This document shows positions 31,942-41,893 of a DNA stretch of 64,000 nt, piece by piece (position 1 is the stretch's first letter; each line of letters opens with the position of its first letter). Origin of the DNA: Adiantum capillus-veneris (lineage: Eukaryota; Streptophyta; Polypodiopsida; Polypodiales; Pteridaceae); the NCBI GenBank assembly GCA_014529385.2, contig CM043960.1:121553543-121617542 (forward strand), read 5' to 3'. The position numbers were made by a program, and so were the translations under genes. A model generated the notes under the pieces. That model searched no databases. It had not been told where the DNA came from and worked only from the letters and a program-made list of their open reading frames with translations.

Positions 31942-34611
31942 TCAATGGCGATCCCAATCATTAGGCCGGTCCACAACCTGTTTAGAAATGATCTTACATA
32001 TCATTCCATTCACTTTTTCCACCAATCCATTGCATTGAGGATAGTAGGGTGTGGAATGCAGGTGTTTCACTTTTAACCTCCTCAAGAGATCATTCAGAAG
32101 GTCAGCCCTAAAACCCGGGCCTCGATCTGATAAGATTTCTAGGGGTGTTCCAAACCTACTACAAATATGAGCAAAAATAAACTTTGATACCTCTTCAGCT
32201 GTGATTCGGGTTGTGCTTGTTGCTTCCGCCCATCGTGTCATGTAGTCAACACCCATGATGATGAAAACCTTCCCTGTAGAAGTACGAGGTAGGGGACCTA
32301 TTGCATCCACATCCCACTTTTCAAAAGGGACATAAGATATTATTGGGACTCGAGGCTCATATGTTAGTCGTCTATCCCCAGCAATTTGGCATGGCTTACA
32401 TGCTTTACACCAATATTGGACATCACGATGTAAGCTCGGCCAAATAAACCCTGCTTGTAAAATCTTCCTACTTGTAATATCTTGAGAAAAGTGACCACCA
32501 CAGACGTCATCATGACATGAAAGAAGAATTTTCTCTATCTCTTTCACACCTGGTACTCTCCTCAAGACCAAATCTTTCCCTTTGTGATATAAATCATCCC
32601 CGATCAACTGGTAAGGTGTGGCCTTCTTAACTAGTCTATGTCTTTGCACCTTGTCTAAGTGTTTGGGACACTCACCTGCTTGTAGAAAGAAGATAATGTC
32701 TTTTAGCTCCTCTTGACCTTGATATTTGGGTTCATATAGTTTCACACCTCCTACCGCCAGATTTGCGAGTAAGTCTGCTTCCTTGTTATGAGTTCTCACA
32801 ATGTGTTGTACCTGTGTTGCTTTAAAACCCTTCATCAAAGCTCTTACACTACTAAGCCACTCAAACAACGTACGATTCTTGCACCTCCAAGTCCCTTGGA
32901 TTTGCCTGACCACTAGCAAAGAATCACCTTTTATAATAAGTCTTTGTATGCGTAATTCTTTGCATTCTTCTAACCCAAGGGTTAGAGCAGCATACTCAGC
33001 CTCATTGTTAGAGTGAACATTGGGTAGAGTGATACCTTTTCTAACCATTACCTCCTTTTGTGGGTTTAAAATGAGGATCCCCCCTGCTGCTTTGTCTTGT
33101 TGGCGTTGATAGGCTCCGTCAAAGCATAAAGTATGGGCATTATCAATCTCCTTCACTTTGAACTGTTTTGAGCCTTCCTCTCTTTGTAGTCGTGATCCTT
33201 CCCTTTCTCTCACTTTGTAGGTGAGAATGTCTGCAAGTCCTGCTTTTGTGCTATCTTCTACAAGGAAAGTGTACTCAAATTCTTGGAGTTCAAGCACCCA
33301 CTTTGCTATTCTAGATGAGAGGCTCATGTGTTGTACTACATATGGTAGATTGTGCTCTAAGGTGAGAAAAACAAATGGCACAGGGAGAAGATACGATCGA
33401 AACTTCCTTACCGCAAACAAGATTGCAAAGACCACTTTCTCCATTTTAGTGTATCCCTTCTCGGCTGGAGTCATCACCTTGCTTGCAAAATAGATCGGCC
33501 TCATGTATGATGTTTTAGGATCTTTTTGCATCAAAACAACACCAATTGCTTCGAAACCTACACTTGGAGTGACATAGTAAGTCTCCTTTGGATCTGGTGG
33601 CATCAGGATTGGGAGAGAGCTAAGAATGCCCTTCACTTCCTCAAAACATTTTGCATGTTCCCTCCCCCATTCAAATGTAGATTGGCTTGCCAACCTATGC
33701 AAAGGGGCGATGGCTTCTGCTAGGAGATGGATGAAGCGAGACATGTACCTCACTTTGTGGTTGAAGGTCATTAGCTCCTTTGTTGTTGTTGGTGGAGATA
33801 ATGACAAAAGGGCCTCTACTTTAGAGGGATCCACTTGAATTCCTTGTGAAGAAACAACATGGCCTAGCAAAACCACCTGAGATTCACCGATATGAAACTT
33901 CTCTGGGTTGAGTTGTCCACCAAATTGATGGAGCCTCTTAAGCCCCTCTTCAACCTTTTGGCAATGAAGTGATCTACAACTATAAATACAGAAATCATCC
34001 ATAAAGACTCTTATAGATTTTCCAAAGAATAGCTGAAATACAAATATTGTGAATCTCATGAAGGTGCTAGGAGCATTGGTGAGCCCAAAAGGCATTACTC
34101 TGAATGCAAAACATCCCCAAGGTGTGATGAAGGTGGTTTTTGGTTGGTCCTCTTCTGCTATTCTAATTTGAAAATATCCTGAATACCCATCACACACAGT
34201 GTAGCATTCGTGACCTGCTACTTCATTCAAAATTTCATCTTGGAAAGGGAGAGGGAAGTGGTCCCTCTTTGTCGCAGCGTTGAGGGGTTTGTAATCCACG
34301 CAGACCCTCCACTTACCATTCTTCTTGGGAGTGACTACAATAGGTGATACCCATTCGGAGTTGGATACTGGATAGATGAAGCCAGCCTTCAAGAGTCGAT
34401 TCACTTCCTGTAGGAGAGCCTTTTGTTGCACAGATCCTAGTCGCCTTAACTTTTGAGCCACGGGTTTGGTCCCTGGTTTCAATTCAATTCGATGCTCTAT
34501 TACATCTACACCTCTTATTTGTGAGTAGTCAGTGATAAACAAATTGGGATACCTCCTTAACATATTGATGTAGGACCTCTTCTCCTCACAAGTAAGATCT
34601 TTTTCAAGCAT
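31942..34611 (-). CDS. gypsy-II pol: RT, RNase H, second RNase H, integrase
   Basis: An 889-codon frame from ATG at 34611. RT at about 75-260, with CDGYSGYFQI and FMDDF (D205, D206). RT-linked RNase H at about 340-430, with YFASKVMTPAEKGYTKME. A second, type-I (archaeal-like) RNase H at about 493-620, with CFDGA (D498), NNEAEY (E539), KGDS (D563) and HNKEAD (D613). Integrase at about 700-889, with an HHCC zinc finger (H700, H707, C735, C738), VDAIGPLP (D769), LSDRGPGF (D829) and NGLVEKVNG (E865); the last two acids are 35 apart as in retroviral-type integrases. All catalytic residues checked are present. It would copy and integrate the element. Confidence 0.93.
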   Translation of the reverse strand: MLEKDLTCEEKRSYINMLRRYPNLFITDYSQIRGVDVIEHRIELKPGTKPVAQKLRRLGSVQQKALLQEVNRLLKAGFIYPVSNSEWVSPIVVTPKKNGKWRVCVDYKPLNAATKRDHFPLPFQDEILNEVAGHECYTVCDGYSGYFQIRIAEEDQPKTTFITPWGCFAFRVMPFGLTNAPSTFMRFTIFVFQLFFGKSIRVFMDDFCIYSCRSLHCQKVEEGLKRLHQFGGQLNPEKFHIGESQVVLLGHVVSSQGIQVDPSKVEALLSLSPPTTTKELMTFNHKVRYMSRFIHLLAEAIAPLHRLASQSTFEWGREHAKCFEEVKGILSSLPILMPPDPKETYYVTPSVGFEAIGVVLMQKDPKTSYMRPIYFASKVMTPAEKGYTKMEKVVFAILFAVRKFRSYLLPVPFVFLTLEHNLPYVVQHMSLSSRIAKWVLELQEFEYTFLVEDSTKAGLADILTYKVREREGSRLQREEGSKQFKVKEIDNAHTLCFDGAYQRQQDKAAGGILILNPQKEVMVRKGITLPNVHSNNEAEYAALTLGLEECKELRIQRLIIKGDSLLVVRQIQGTWRCKNRTLFEWLSSVRALMKGFKATQVQHIVRTHNKEADLLANLAVGGVKLYEPKYQGQEELKDIIFFLQAGECPKHLDKVQRHRLVKKATPYQLIGDDLYHKGKDLVLRRVPGVKEIEKILLSCHDDVCGGHFSQDITSRKILQAGFIWPSLHRDVQYWCKACKPCQIAGDRRLTYEPRVPIISYVPFEKWDVDAIGPLPRTSTGKVFIIMGVDYMTRWAEATSTTRITAEEVSKFIFAHICSRFGTPLEILSDRGPGFRADLLNDLLRRLKVKHLHSTPYYPQCNGLVEKVNGMICKIISKQVVDRPNDWDRH

Positions 34612-34614
34612 CTT

Positions 34615-36594
34615 CTAAAATCCTTCTTCAAGGTGGTGGCATCTTTCATCCCCTCGTGTGTGATTGTCTGTTGGCTTTTCTTCTACTGGAACATCTTGAG
34701 TGTTGGCGTTGAATACAATTCCCATTACCTCCAAAGAAGACTCCTCTTCACTAGTTGATGCACTGGTTGATGCTTCCTCATCACTTGAGTAGGGACTCTC
34801 CTCCTCGCTCTCTTCATGTGCCGTGGTTTCATAGTTGATATCTAGTTGCTTTCCTTCTCGCCAATCATACACCACCGGTTGACCCTTCTTAAGAATCAAA
34901 CGACCACTTCCCCATTTTTGATCTGCATTCACAGCAATGAGCCAAGGCCTCCCTAGGATGATGGGATAGCCCTCCCCCTTAGCTGGCATGACATACATAT
35001 CCACTCGTGCATCTATGTTACATACAGAGACTTTTACATTTTCAATGATCCCCAAACACTTCACACTTGAGTTGTTGGCTAGCCTAGCTTGACAATTAGA
35101 GGACTTTGTAATTTCAAGCTCTAACTTGTTCATTGATTTTTCCGTGATCACACACATTTGAGCTCCACCATCAACATATACATTAGACACCTTTTTACCC
35201 CTTATGTAAGCATCCACAATGGGCTCCACATCTTTTTGTAGCTTTGAGGCCACAACCTTAATGGAAAGATTTGCTTTCTTTTTTGGAATTCTTGTACTTA
35301 CCAACTTTGGCCATTTCCTTCTTACTTTGGCTGATAGGTGTAGAAGTTGAGGCCATGAAATGTTTGGCTTTTGGGTTTGTAAATCCTCCAAGATGTTGTA
35401 GGGCTCTAGCTCCTTTCCCAATGGGAAGTCGTTGATACCAATTTCCCTTCGCCTTGATCTTTTCTTCCTGCTACTTTCAGCTTCTTCCATCTTTGACTTC
35501 TTCTTCTTGTCCCTTCTTGCTGAATTTGTTCCTTCACTTCTCATGTCGTCATCCTTATCATGTGCTCTTGTGCGTTTTTCTGCCGGCATAACATCAAAGT
35601 TTAGAGTATGCTCATCTATTACCTCTTCTAGCTTGATGATGTTGACTCCTCTTTCTTCCTCCTCATGTGGGACGGGAGGTATATTTGCTGGTGGTGGTGG
35701 TCGTTGAAGGATTTGTGGGCCTTGAGCTTGTTCTTGTTGCACAGTGAGAGGAGGCGGTCTAGGGGGATATATGTCTCCCGGAAGTCGCCTTGCATGTGGA
35801 CAATTGTACATGTCGTGGCCCATTTCATTGCAATTCCAACATCGCAACTCTTGAGCTTGTCTTCGTTGATTGCGATTCCCTTCTCTTGGTTGTCGTTGTT
35901 GAGGTAGGCCTTGTACTAGATTCAGAGTGAGGTTCTCAAGCTGTTGAGTTAGCCTTTGTAAAACCTCTTGTTGAGAGTTATCTCCTATTTGTGAAGATTG
36001 TGCAAGAGGGGCCCTAATTGGTGCTTCCATGGTTTGTGAAGACTCCCTCTCACTCACTTCATTCAAACCCCTTGCTCTATGTGCTTGGAAGTGTAGTTTT
36101 CTAAACTTGATGATGGCTACCTCACGTGCTTCTTCGAAGGTGGATGGGAATTTTAGCTCTACTTTAGCCTTTAAAAGTGGATACAAGCCAACCATGAATC
36201 TCTCTTTTTTTAGAAAGTTAGGTGCACCACCATGATTTTCTAATGTAGCCTCCCACCTACCCCATAGATTGACAAAGGTTGCTTCATAAGAGGGATAGTC
36301 TTCAAGTGATACCTGCTTATGCCCAATAAGACATTTCCATAGTCCTTCAGAAGTATCACCTTGCCCGAACTTGGAGAGGAAGCTTGCTCGCAGTCTCTGC
36401 CAATTGGACTTGATTTGGGGTTGCAAGGTCTCATACCATGATTTAGCTTCTGCTTTTAGAACCAACGGGAAGGCTCGTAGCTTTACTTCCTCTTCATCTC
36501 TCCCGGATATGAGATGTGCCATCTCCAAGTTGTCAAGAAACTCTTGCGCATCTTCCCCACTTCTTGCATAGAACATGGGAAAAGAACTGGACAT
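34615..36594 (-). CDS. gypsy-II gag and protease
   Basis: A 659-codon frame from ATG at 36594. Retrotrans_gag capsid domain at about 10-180 (GEDAQEFLDNLEMAH, then AKSWYETL); glutamine-rich linker; CCHC knuckle CWNCNEMGHDMYNC at 252-265; a proline-rich and then a charged low-complexity stretch; a conserved segment ISWPQLLHLSAKVRRKW at about 412-428; and an aspartic protease with VDGGAQM (D475) and ILGRPWL at 546-552. Gypsy-III shares the whole order, including the ISWPQ segment. The pol frame follows directly. Confidence 0.92.
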   Translation of the reverse strand: MSSSFPMFYARSGEDAQEFLDNLEMAHLISGRDEEEVKLRAFPLVLKAEAKSWYETLQPQIKSNWQRLRASFLSKFGQGDTSEGLWKCLIGHKQVSLEDYPSYEATFVNLWGRWEATLENHGGAPNFLKKERFMVGLYPLLKAKVELKFPSTFEEAREVAIIKFRKLHFQAHRARGLNEVSERESSQTMEAPIRAPLAQSSQIGDNSQQEVLQRLTQQLENLTLNLVQGLPQQRQPREGNRNQRRQAQELRCWNCNEMGHDMYNCPHARRLPGDIYPPRPPPLTVQQEQAQGPQILQRPPPPANIPPVPHEEEERGVNIIKLEEVIDEHTLNFDVMPAEKRTRAHDKDDDMRSEGTNSARRDKKKKSKMEEAESSRKKRSRRREIGINDFPLGKELEPYNILEDLQTQKPNISWPQLLHLSAKVRRKWPKLVSTRIPKKKANLSIKVVASKLQKDVEPIVDAYIRGKKVSNVYVDGGAQMCVITEKSMNKLELEITKSSNCQARLANNSSVKCLGIIENVKVSVCNIDARVDMYVMPAKGEGYPIILGRPWLIAVNADQKWGSGRLILKKGQPVVYDWREGKQLDINYETTAHEESEEESPYSSDEEASTSASTSEEESSLEVMGIVFNANTQDVPVEEKPTDNHTRGDERCHHLEEGF

Positions 36595-36678
36595 TTTGTT
36601 TAGACTTTTTTAAATCTCTTTTTTAAAAGAAACTTTTCTCTTACATGCCGCACAAGATTATTGGCACTATAAATCTGA

Positions 36679-36891
36679 TTACATTAAAATGAAGATGTAC
36701 ACACCCATTGTTAATTCGTACTTTATCATAGGTAGAATAAATGGATTAATTGAAGCATTGATTTCATTGAGGCGAGTGAATCCAAATATCCTCCTTATGA
36801 TAGACTGAAACCTAAACTTAGTTGCAATGATTATATGAATGGATTGCCGAGCAATAGGCCTAAAAGGTTCATTATTTTGATCGTGATTCAT
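36679..36891 (-). CDS. gypsy-II leader small ORF a (second of two)
   Basis: 70 codons from ATG at 36891, between the primer site and gag. It contains PFRPIARQ, INASINPFILPMIKY and VYIFIL at the end. It is closely similar to the gypsy-III frame at 58081-58278 (PFIPIARQ, EINASVNPFILPLIRY, VYIFVL) and more distantly to its neighbour at 36975-37187, sharing the pattern EI.AS.NP.ILP.I.Y and a hydrophobic F-I-L end. No known family is recognised. Conservation between two diverged elements suggests a protein under selection. The spacer to gag is 84 bp. Confidence 0.7.
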   Translation of the reverse strand: MNHDQNNEPFRPIARQSIHIIIATKFRFQSIIRRIFGFTRLNEINASINPFILPMIKYELTMGVYIFILM

Positions 36892-36974
36892 GTGCTACTC
36901 CTCGTTGTTGGTTTGAAGACCTCGTTCCTTCATATGTCCCTTTAGCACCCCTTCACCACTCCTTGTTCCTGCCT

Positions 36975-37187
36975 TTAAAACAAAATGAAAACGTGAACAT
37001 CAAAAGAAGTTTCATAATTGATGATTGGAAGTATAATTGGATTGGGTGATGCCAGTATTTCTCTAAGTCTTTCTGCACCAAACATAAAAACAATGCGTTG
37101 CTGGAAAAAGACTTTTCTATCTATGTGAACATTTACTCTAATGTGTTGTGCAAAATGAAATGGATAGATGGGAACTCCATTGTTCAT
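36975..37187 (-). CDS. gypsy-II leader small ORF b (first of two)
   Basis: 70 codons from ATG at 37187, about 35 bp downstream of the primer site on the minus strand. It contains FHFAQHIRVNVHIDRK, FQQRIVFMFGAERLREI, LASPNPIILPIINY and FDVHVFIL. The best match is the gypsy-III frame 57841-58059, which shares FQQR.VFMFGA.R and EILASPNP.ILP. Together with ORF a it forms a pair of related small proteins ahead of gag; the function is unknown. It is basic in the middle and has a hydrophobic end. Confidence 0.7.
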   Translation of the reverse strand: MNNGVPIYPFHFAQHIRVNVHIDRKVFFQQRIVFMFGAERLREILASPNPIILPIINYETSFDVHVFILF

Positions 37188-37220
37188 CACTAAATAATTT
37201 GAAGGTAACTTGGAAATATG

Positions 37221-37239
37221 TTCCTCTGTGGGGGCACCA
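37221..37239 (-). other. gypsy-II primer binding site
   Basis: On the minus strand TGGTGCCCCCACAGAGGAA, five bases from the 5' LTR end. Confidence 0.75.
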
Positions 37240-37244
37240 CTTTA

Positions 37245-39321
37245 TGAGGGCGAGCTTTTTGAAATGGGGCCTCTAAACCCAAACCAATGGGCCTACCCTC
37301 ACAAAATATTCGTAAAGAGGTACGCACACTACTTGGGGCACCACCTTCTTTTGGGAGTGGAGAAGGAAACCAATCAAAAAAATAACACTTGCACTCACCC
37401 ACCCAAGAAACACACTTTGAAAACCCCCTTACTCTACTTTGGACACTTGAACACCATCAACGATTATGCAACCCAATGCCGTGCATCAAAATGAAATATG
37501 CAATTTGTGGAATAGCATTCACCTTCTCCCCATAAGAATACCCATAATACATCCAAACTCTTCCTCTCTCAAGCACTCATCAAAAAAATCATGCGCGCAA
37601 GACTTGCCTCTCAAACACACAAGAGAATCACTTACATCAAACTAACACACTTTGCATAGAGAGCTCATCTCCATCTATGCAATGCCATGACACAAATAAA
37701 ATCACCATGAGAGGTAGCCACATGCATATGTAATGAAGCAAAAGAGAGTTGGAGTGAGAAATTTCTTTAGACCAATTGAATAAGTGTGGAGAAAACAAAA
37801 CCAATGGTAAGTTGAGAATAGAACACTTACTTGATTTCTCACACACCTTTTAAGGGGAGGACAGACGCTGGCTAACCATCACGAATTGCGACACTTGAAA
37901 GTTTTTGAAGATGATTTCATGATCATTAACATAACCATGAGAGAGATCATGATGTATTTACAAGTTATTGAGGTGCTACAAATGATTTATTGGGTTGATG
38001 GAGTAAGAGATTGTAGAATGGAGAGAGTGGAGAATAGAGTTGCACTTCCTCCAAAGAGGAGGGTTAGGAGGGAGGATGTGAAAGAGGGAGAGTTGGGGTT
38101 TTCTCTACTATTGATCAAGAAACAACATGAAGTTGAAAATATAGGTGTGTGTGTCCTTGAGTCTCTCCAAGGGGGGCTATTTATAGTTGTGTAGGAGTGG
38201 GATTATGCTACACTTAATTAGAGTAAGTGATTAGACCTAATTAAGTGTCCTTTGACCACTCATTGAATATTGGACATAAAAGGGACTATTTATTCACCAA
38301 AAATATCATTTTAGACCGTGAAAGCTCCATAGGGGTGCATAATGTAGGTGGGCCCCACCATGAGGCCCTACGGGTGGCTCCTGCGGGGTATCTCAACTTG
38401 CCTGTCTTGGCATTTAGAAAGCATCTTTAGGTTGGTCCCATCACATGCAAGTGACCTTGAACACTCATTTCTCTTCTAGAAGCTGAGTAGGGGAAAAATA
38501 AGATCTCACTCTCTTGATTTACTTGATTTACAGTTCCCTTTTGCTGCGAATCTGACAGATTTACACTATTTTGACCATAACTTTTTACCTGTAGCTCGGA
38601 ATGACATGCTTCAAAAGGAAAAATTGACCTTCTCAACATGTTTGATATGAATTTGGACTATTCTTCACGCACATGCACCAAGGAATTCGGTTTGGAAGGT
38701 CCACACTAGGCTAGGGAACCTTTTGCTTCAAAGTCTTCTTGTATGGGCCCTTTGCTTGTATGCATCCAAAGGGAATCATGCTTTTTCAAAAGGCTATGAT
38801 GCTTAAACAAATAAAGGAGGGCCCAATATTATTTTCTTGTGAAAAGACTATACAATTGGAGTCTTTTTGAAAGGAGAGAAACTATATGTATATTCTTAAG
38901 AGATATTGGGCCACCTATGTAGGGGGCATAGAAGACTTGTAGAGAGGGACCATAATCTTTGGTAAAGACAAGTGGAGAGTTGATTTCCATGGGAATTTAT
39001 CTATAAGGGGTGGAAGATGGACATATTATTTTTCTACTACTAATTCACAAGAGGTAAAAAAGTTTGGGGATATATAGTTGGTTATTGTATGCTTATTCTA
39101 TTTACAAAGCAAAAAAGAAAAGGGTGGTAATATAAATATATGACTAAGGTGACATTTTTGGGAAGAGTATAATGTATGTGTCGCCACAAAGGTTAAACGA
39201 AGAGGGAGAATTTACTCTAGATAACTTAATAGCATAGAAAAATATATACACATATGAGGAAGAGGACGTTGAGTAGGCTGACAAATGTTGCAAAAAGATG
39301 GTTACCATTTTATGCCACTCA
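37245..39321 (-). repeat. gypsy-II 5' LTR
   Basis: Partner of 29041-31114, followed outside by the target duplication CATGG at 39322-39326. Confidence 0.95.
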
Positions 39322-41047
39322 CATGGCATAGAGGAGATCCTTTGTAATGAGCATCCTCTTATTGAATTTCGACCAAGGTAGCTCTAGGAGTCTCATTACG
39401 TGTATTCTTGTGGGGGCAAGCACAATAGGCATGCCCTTGCTCCCTGCACTTGCAACAATTATTATCTTTCCGATAACTCTCTAGCTCTTCAGGAGAGAGT
39501 TTTTTTTTGCCTTTATAAACTCCCTTCTCCTTAGCTTTGTTGTTGTTGGCGTTACCTTTGGGAGAGTTGTTGACATAGTCCATCCCCTTAGGCTCGTTAC
39601 GGTCCTTGTTTTCCGTGGGCTTAAGATTTCTCTTAGTCCCTTGTTGGAAATTGATTTGTGAAGTCACCATGATGTGGTTTATGACCACAGATATGGTGCG
39701 TGGCCTTTGGGAGTTTAACATACTCTGTCATATCTTTTGTTAAACCCGCACAAAATTGTTGTTTTTCCTCTTCAAAATCCATCTTTTTGAAGATAGTGGC
39801 TTTGAGATGTAAATTCCAAAACTTGTCTACATATTTGTGGATAAATTCGTAGGGAGAGAGCTTCAAGCTTCGCCATTCGGTGAGTACTTTGTCTTTGGCA
39901 TCGATAGCCAGAAAACTGCTTCATAATGGAAGCTCTTAAATCTTTCCATATTTGTGGAGCTTCACCGTTTGCTTGTAGGCTGGACCACAATTGCTTGGCG
40001 GAATTTTGGAAATGTGTAGCTACATGGTGTAGCTTAGAGGACTCCGTGAATCCCTCATCTCCAAACTCTGCATCGAATTGTTGAATGAAGGCCAAGACTT
40101 TTTCCGTAGCACCAAAGGTGCCATTGTAGGTAAGGAAAGAGATGTTCTTTCCTCCCTCTTTGAACTTTTGGAGCTTGGACAACCTCTTCCATGAGGCATA
40201 TGATTTCCTATGGCCTCTTCTTTTAGGTGGTTTAAGAGTTGCACCATCACTTATGAGGAGGATGGAGAAGAGGGTGACCTCTTTCTTGCCTTTTTCTTCC
40301 CTTGTTCCTCCTTGTTTGCACCATCACTTTCTTCTGAAGAGGAAGAGGATGAAGAAGATGGAGAAGAGAGTGACCTCTTTCTTGCCTTTTTCTTCTCTTG
40401 TTTTATCTCATCGCTCTTTGAATTACGGTGTAGAGAAGTGTCTGATAGTCTTCATGGAGCCATCTCCACCAAGGTGGGAAGAGACTCACTTATTTCACGT
40501 TCTTTTGGTAGGGGCTCTACCATTGAAACTTGAATTCTCCTTTTGGGAAGGAGATGTGTCATTGAGTAGTAGATTTTTTGAGCCCTTCATATGGATCCTC
40601 TTCTTCTTCCCTTATTGGAGAGAGTCCTCTTTTGGAAGTCTCACTAGGAGGCTTCCTAGGTACTCTCTCTTGTTGGTGGGGAGTTTGGAGAATACCATGG
40701 GTGCGCAATTGCTATAGCGCTTCACCTTGGAGGGATGGGTTTGTTGAAGCCTAGTAACAAGGTAATTAACAAGCATAGGAGCGTCATTAATAGCCTGCTC
40801 ATTAGCAAAATCAAAGCTATCAACATTAATTTCATTCTTTTTACTATTGTCAAACCATTTTAACAAATTTTTAGGTGTAAAATTTTTAAGTGTACTTTGG
40901 CACTTCAAGACCTAGTTGCTACTCCTCTTAACCCTTTAGAAAAGCACTCAAGCTCTTGTACCCACGGCTCGAATATCATTAGTTGCAAGGAATAGAAGAG
41001 AGGGTCTTTCACCACCAAAACAACACTGGCTCCTCTCAAGCTTCTAA

Positions 41048-41511
41048 CCCGGGGGATTCACTATTAGTAATGGAGGGATGTCACCTACGTGCATCCAAAT
41101 TAGAGAAACCCCCCTATATAAGATATCTTACATGCTGACCTACCCCCCTACATACGGACAAGATATGGACATTCTCACAATGTGTCATCCCCCCTCATCC
41201 GGATTGTATGGAATGTAATGACCCACTATTTTATGTATACTAGTAGCATGACAATTCAGAAGCACATGACATATAACCTCATGATTGAGGTCCTGAGCTC
41301 GATATTGACTAGGTGCATGAGTGTGAGCCTTGAGGATTTTGCTTAAACAAAAAGGCCTAACTTAAGAGGAAGAGGAGTGTGGATAGATTGCATCAATTGA
41401 GTGTGGAAAGATCCCCTAGTAGGGAAGAAAAGGCATATCTTCAAGATTAAAAGACTTTTCTTTGGGCTTAGCAATGAGAAAACAAATCATTAACAAACTA
41501 CAACTTCTTTG
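41048..41511. other. Unassigned flank between gypsy-I and gypsy-IV
   Basis: 464 bp that match neither neighbouring element. It contains the tRNA-like stretch listed separately and no coding signal. With 61704 onward it formed the target into which gypsy-IV inserted. Confidence 0.5.
41245..41320 (+). repeat. Possible tRNA-derived (SINE-like) relic
   Basis: The string GAGCTCGATATTGACTAGG preceded by ATTGAGGTCCT resembles a decayed T-arm and B box (GGTTCGANTC type), and CAGAAGCACATGACATATAA upstream resembles a D-arm and anticodon-stem region. It does not fold convincingly as an intact tRNA and ends with no clear A- or T-tail. Confidence 0.3.
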
Positions 41512-41893
41512 TGTTGGGGTCCATCAACACAAAGATTTCCATTCTCACACATACTATCACACAGCTAGAATAACACCAAATTCAGAATCAGAGACACTGT
41601 AGAAGTTTCACAAACATTTCAGACTCAAGAAATAACAGGAAATCAAACAAGATTTAGACAACAAAAATCTTCTCCTTGTCATACTTCATACATCTTCATA
41701 CATCTGCCTTCCTTTCTACCCGCGACTACTTCTATATCCCCAACCATTTATAACTGCTCTAACTAACATGAACATCCGACTTAAGAATTTCGAAAATCCG
41801 ATCAGAGCAAATCCGATTTAGATCCGATTTTCAGAGTCAACATCCGAAATTCTGACTGAGCAGTACTTCAGATAAATAAGTACCCTGTCAACA
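41512..41893 (-). repeat. gypsy-IV 3' LTR
   Basis: 382 bp, TGTTGGGGTCC to CTGTCAACA in plus coordinates. It contains several ATCCGATTT-type motifs. The likely polypurine tract (minus strand ATAGGGGCGTGCC) lies just inside. Confidence 0.9.

Larger units (their letters stand above)
29041..39321 (-). mobile_element. gypsy-II: Tat-like Ty3/gypsy with dual RNase H, nearly whole
   Basis: A 10,281-bp minus-strand element: LTRs of about 2.07 kb (29041-31114 and 37245-39321), primer site TGGTGCCCCCA, two related small leader frames, gag-protease, and pol with RT, RNase H, a second RNase H and integrase, then a polypurine tract. The extra RNase H between the RT-linked one and integrase is the hallmark of the Tat branch (Tat, Retand, Ogre). 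I count about 30 differences between the LTRs, about 1.5%, so it is fairly young. It looks nearly whole, with perhaps two or three breaks. Confidence 0.93.
28503..41047 (-). mobile_element. gypsy-I copy B: fossil split by gypsy-II
   Basis: 28503-29040 and 39322-41047 align to 24781-25325 and 25326-27045 of copy A: protease region, then gag (CCHC CCKCREQGHAYCAC at about 39430) and the leader. Gypsy-II sits between them with a CATGG target duplication. No RT is seen. Homology ends at about 41047, before the primer site. Copy B is broken with several breaks and is clearly older than gypsy-II. Confidence 0.85.
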
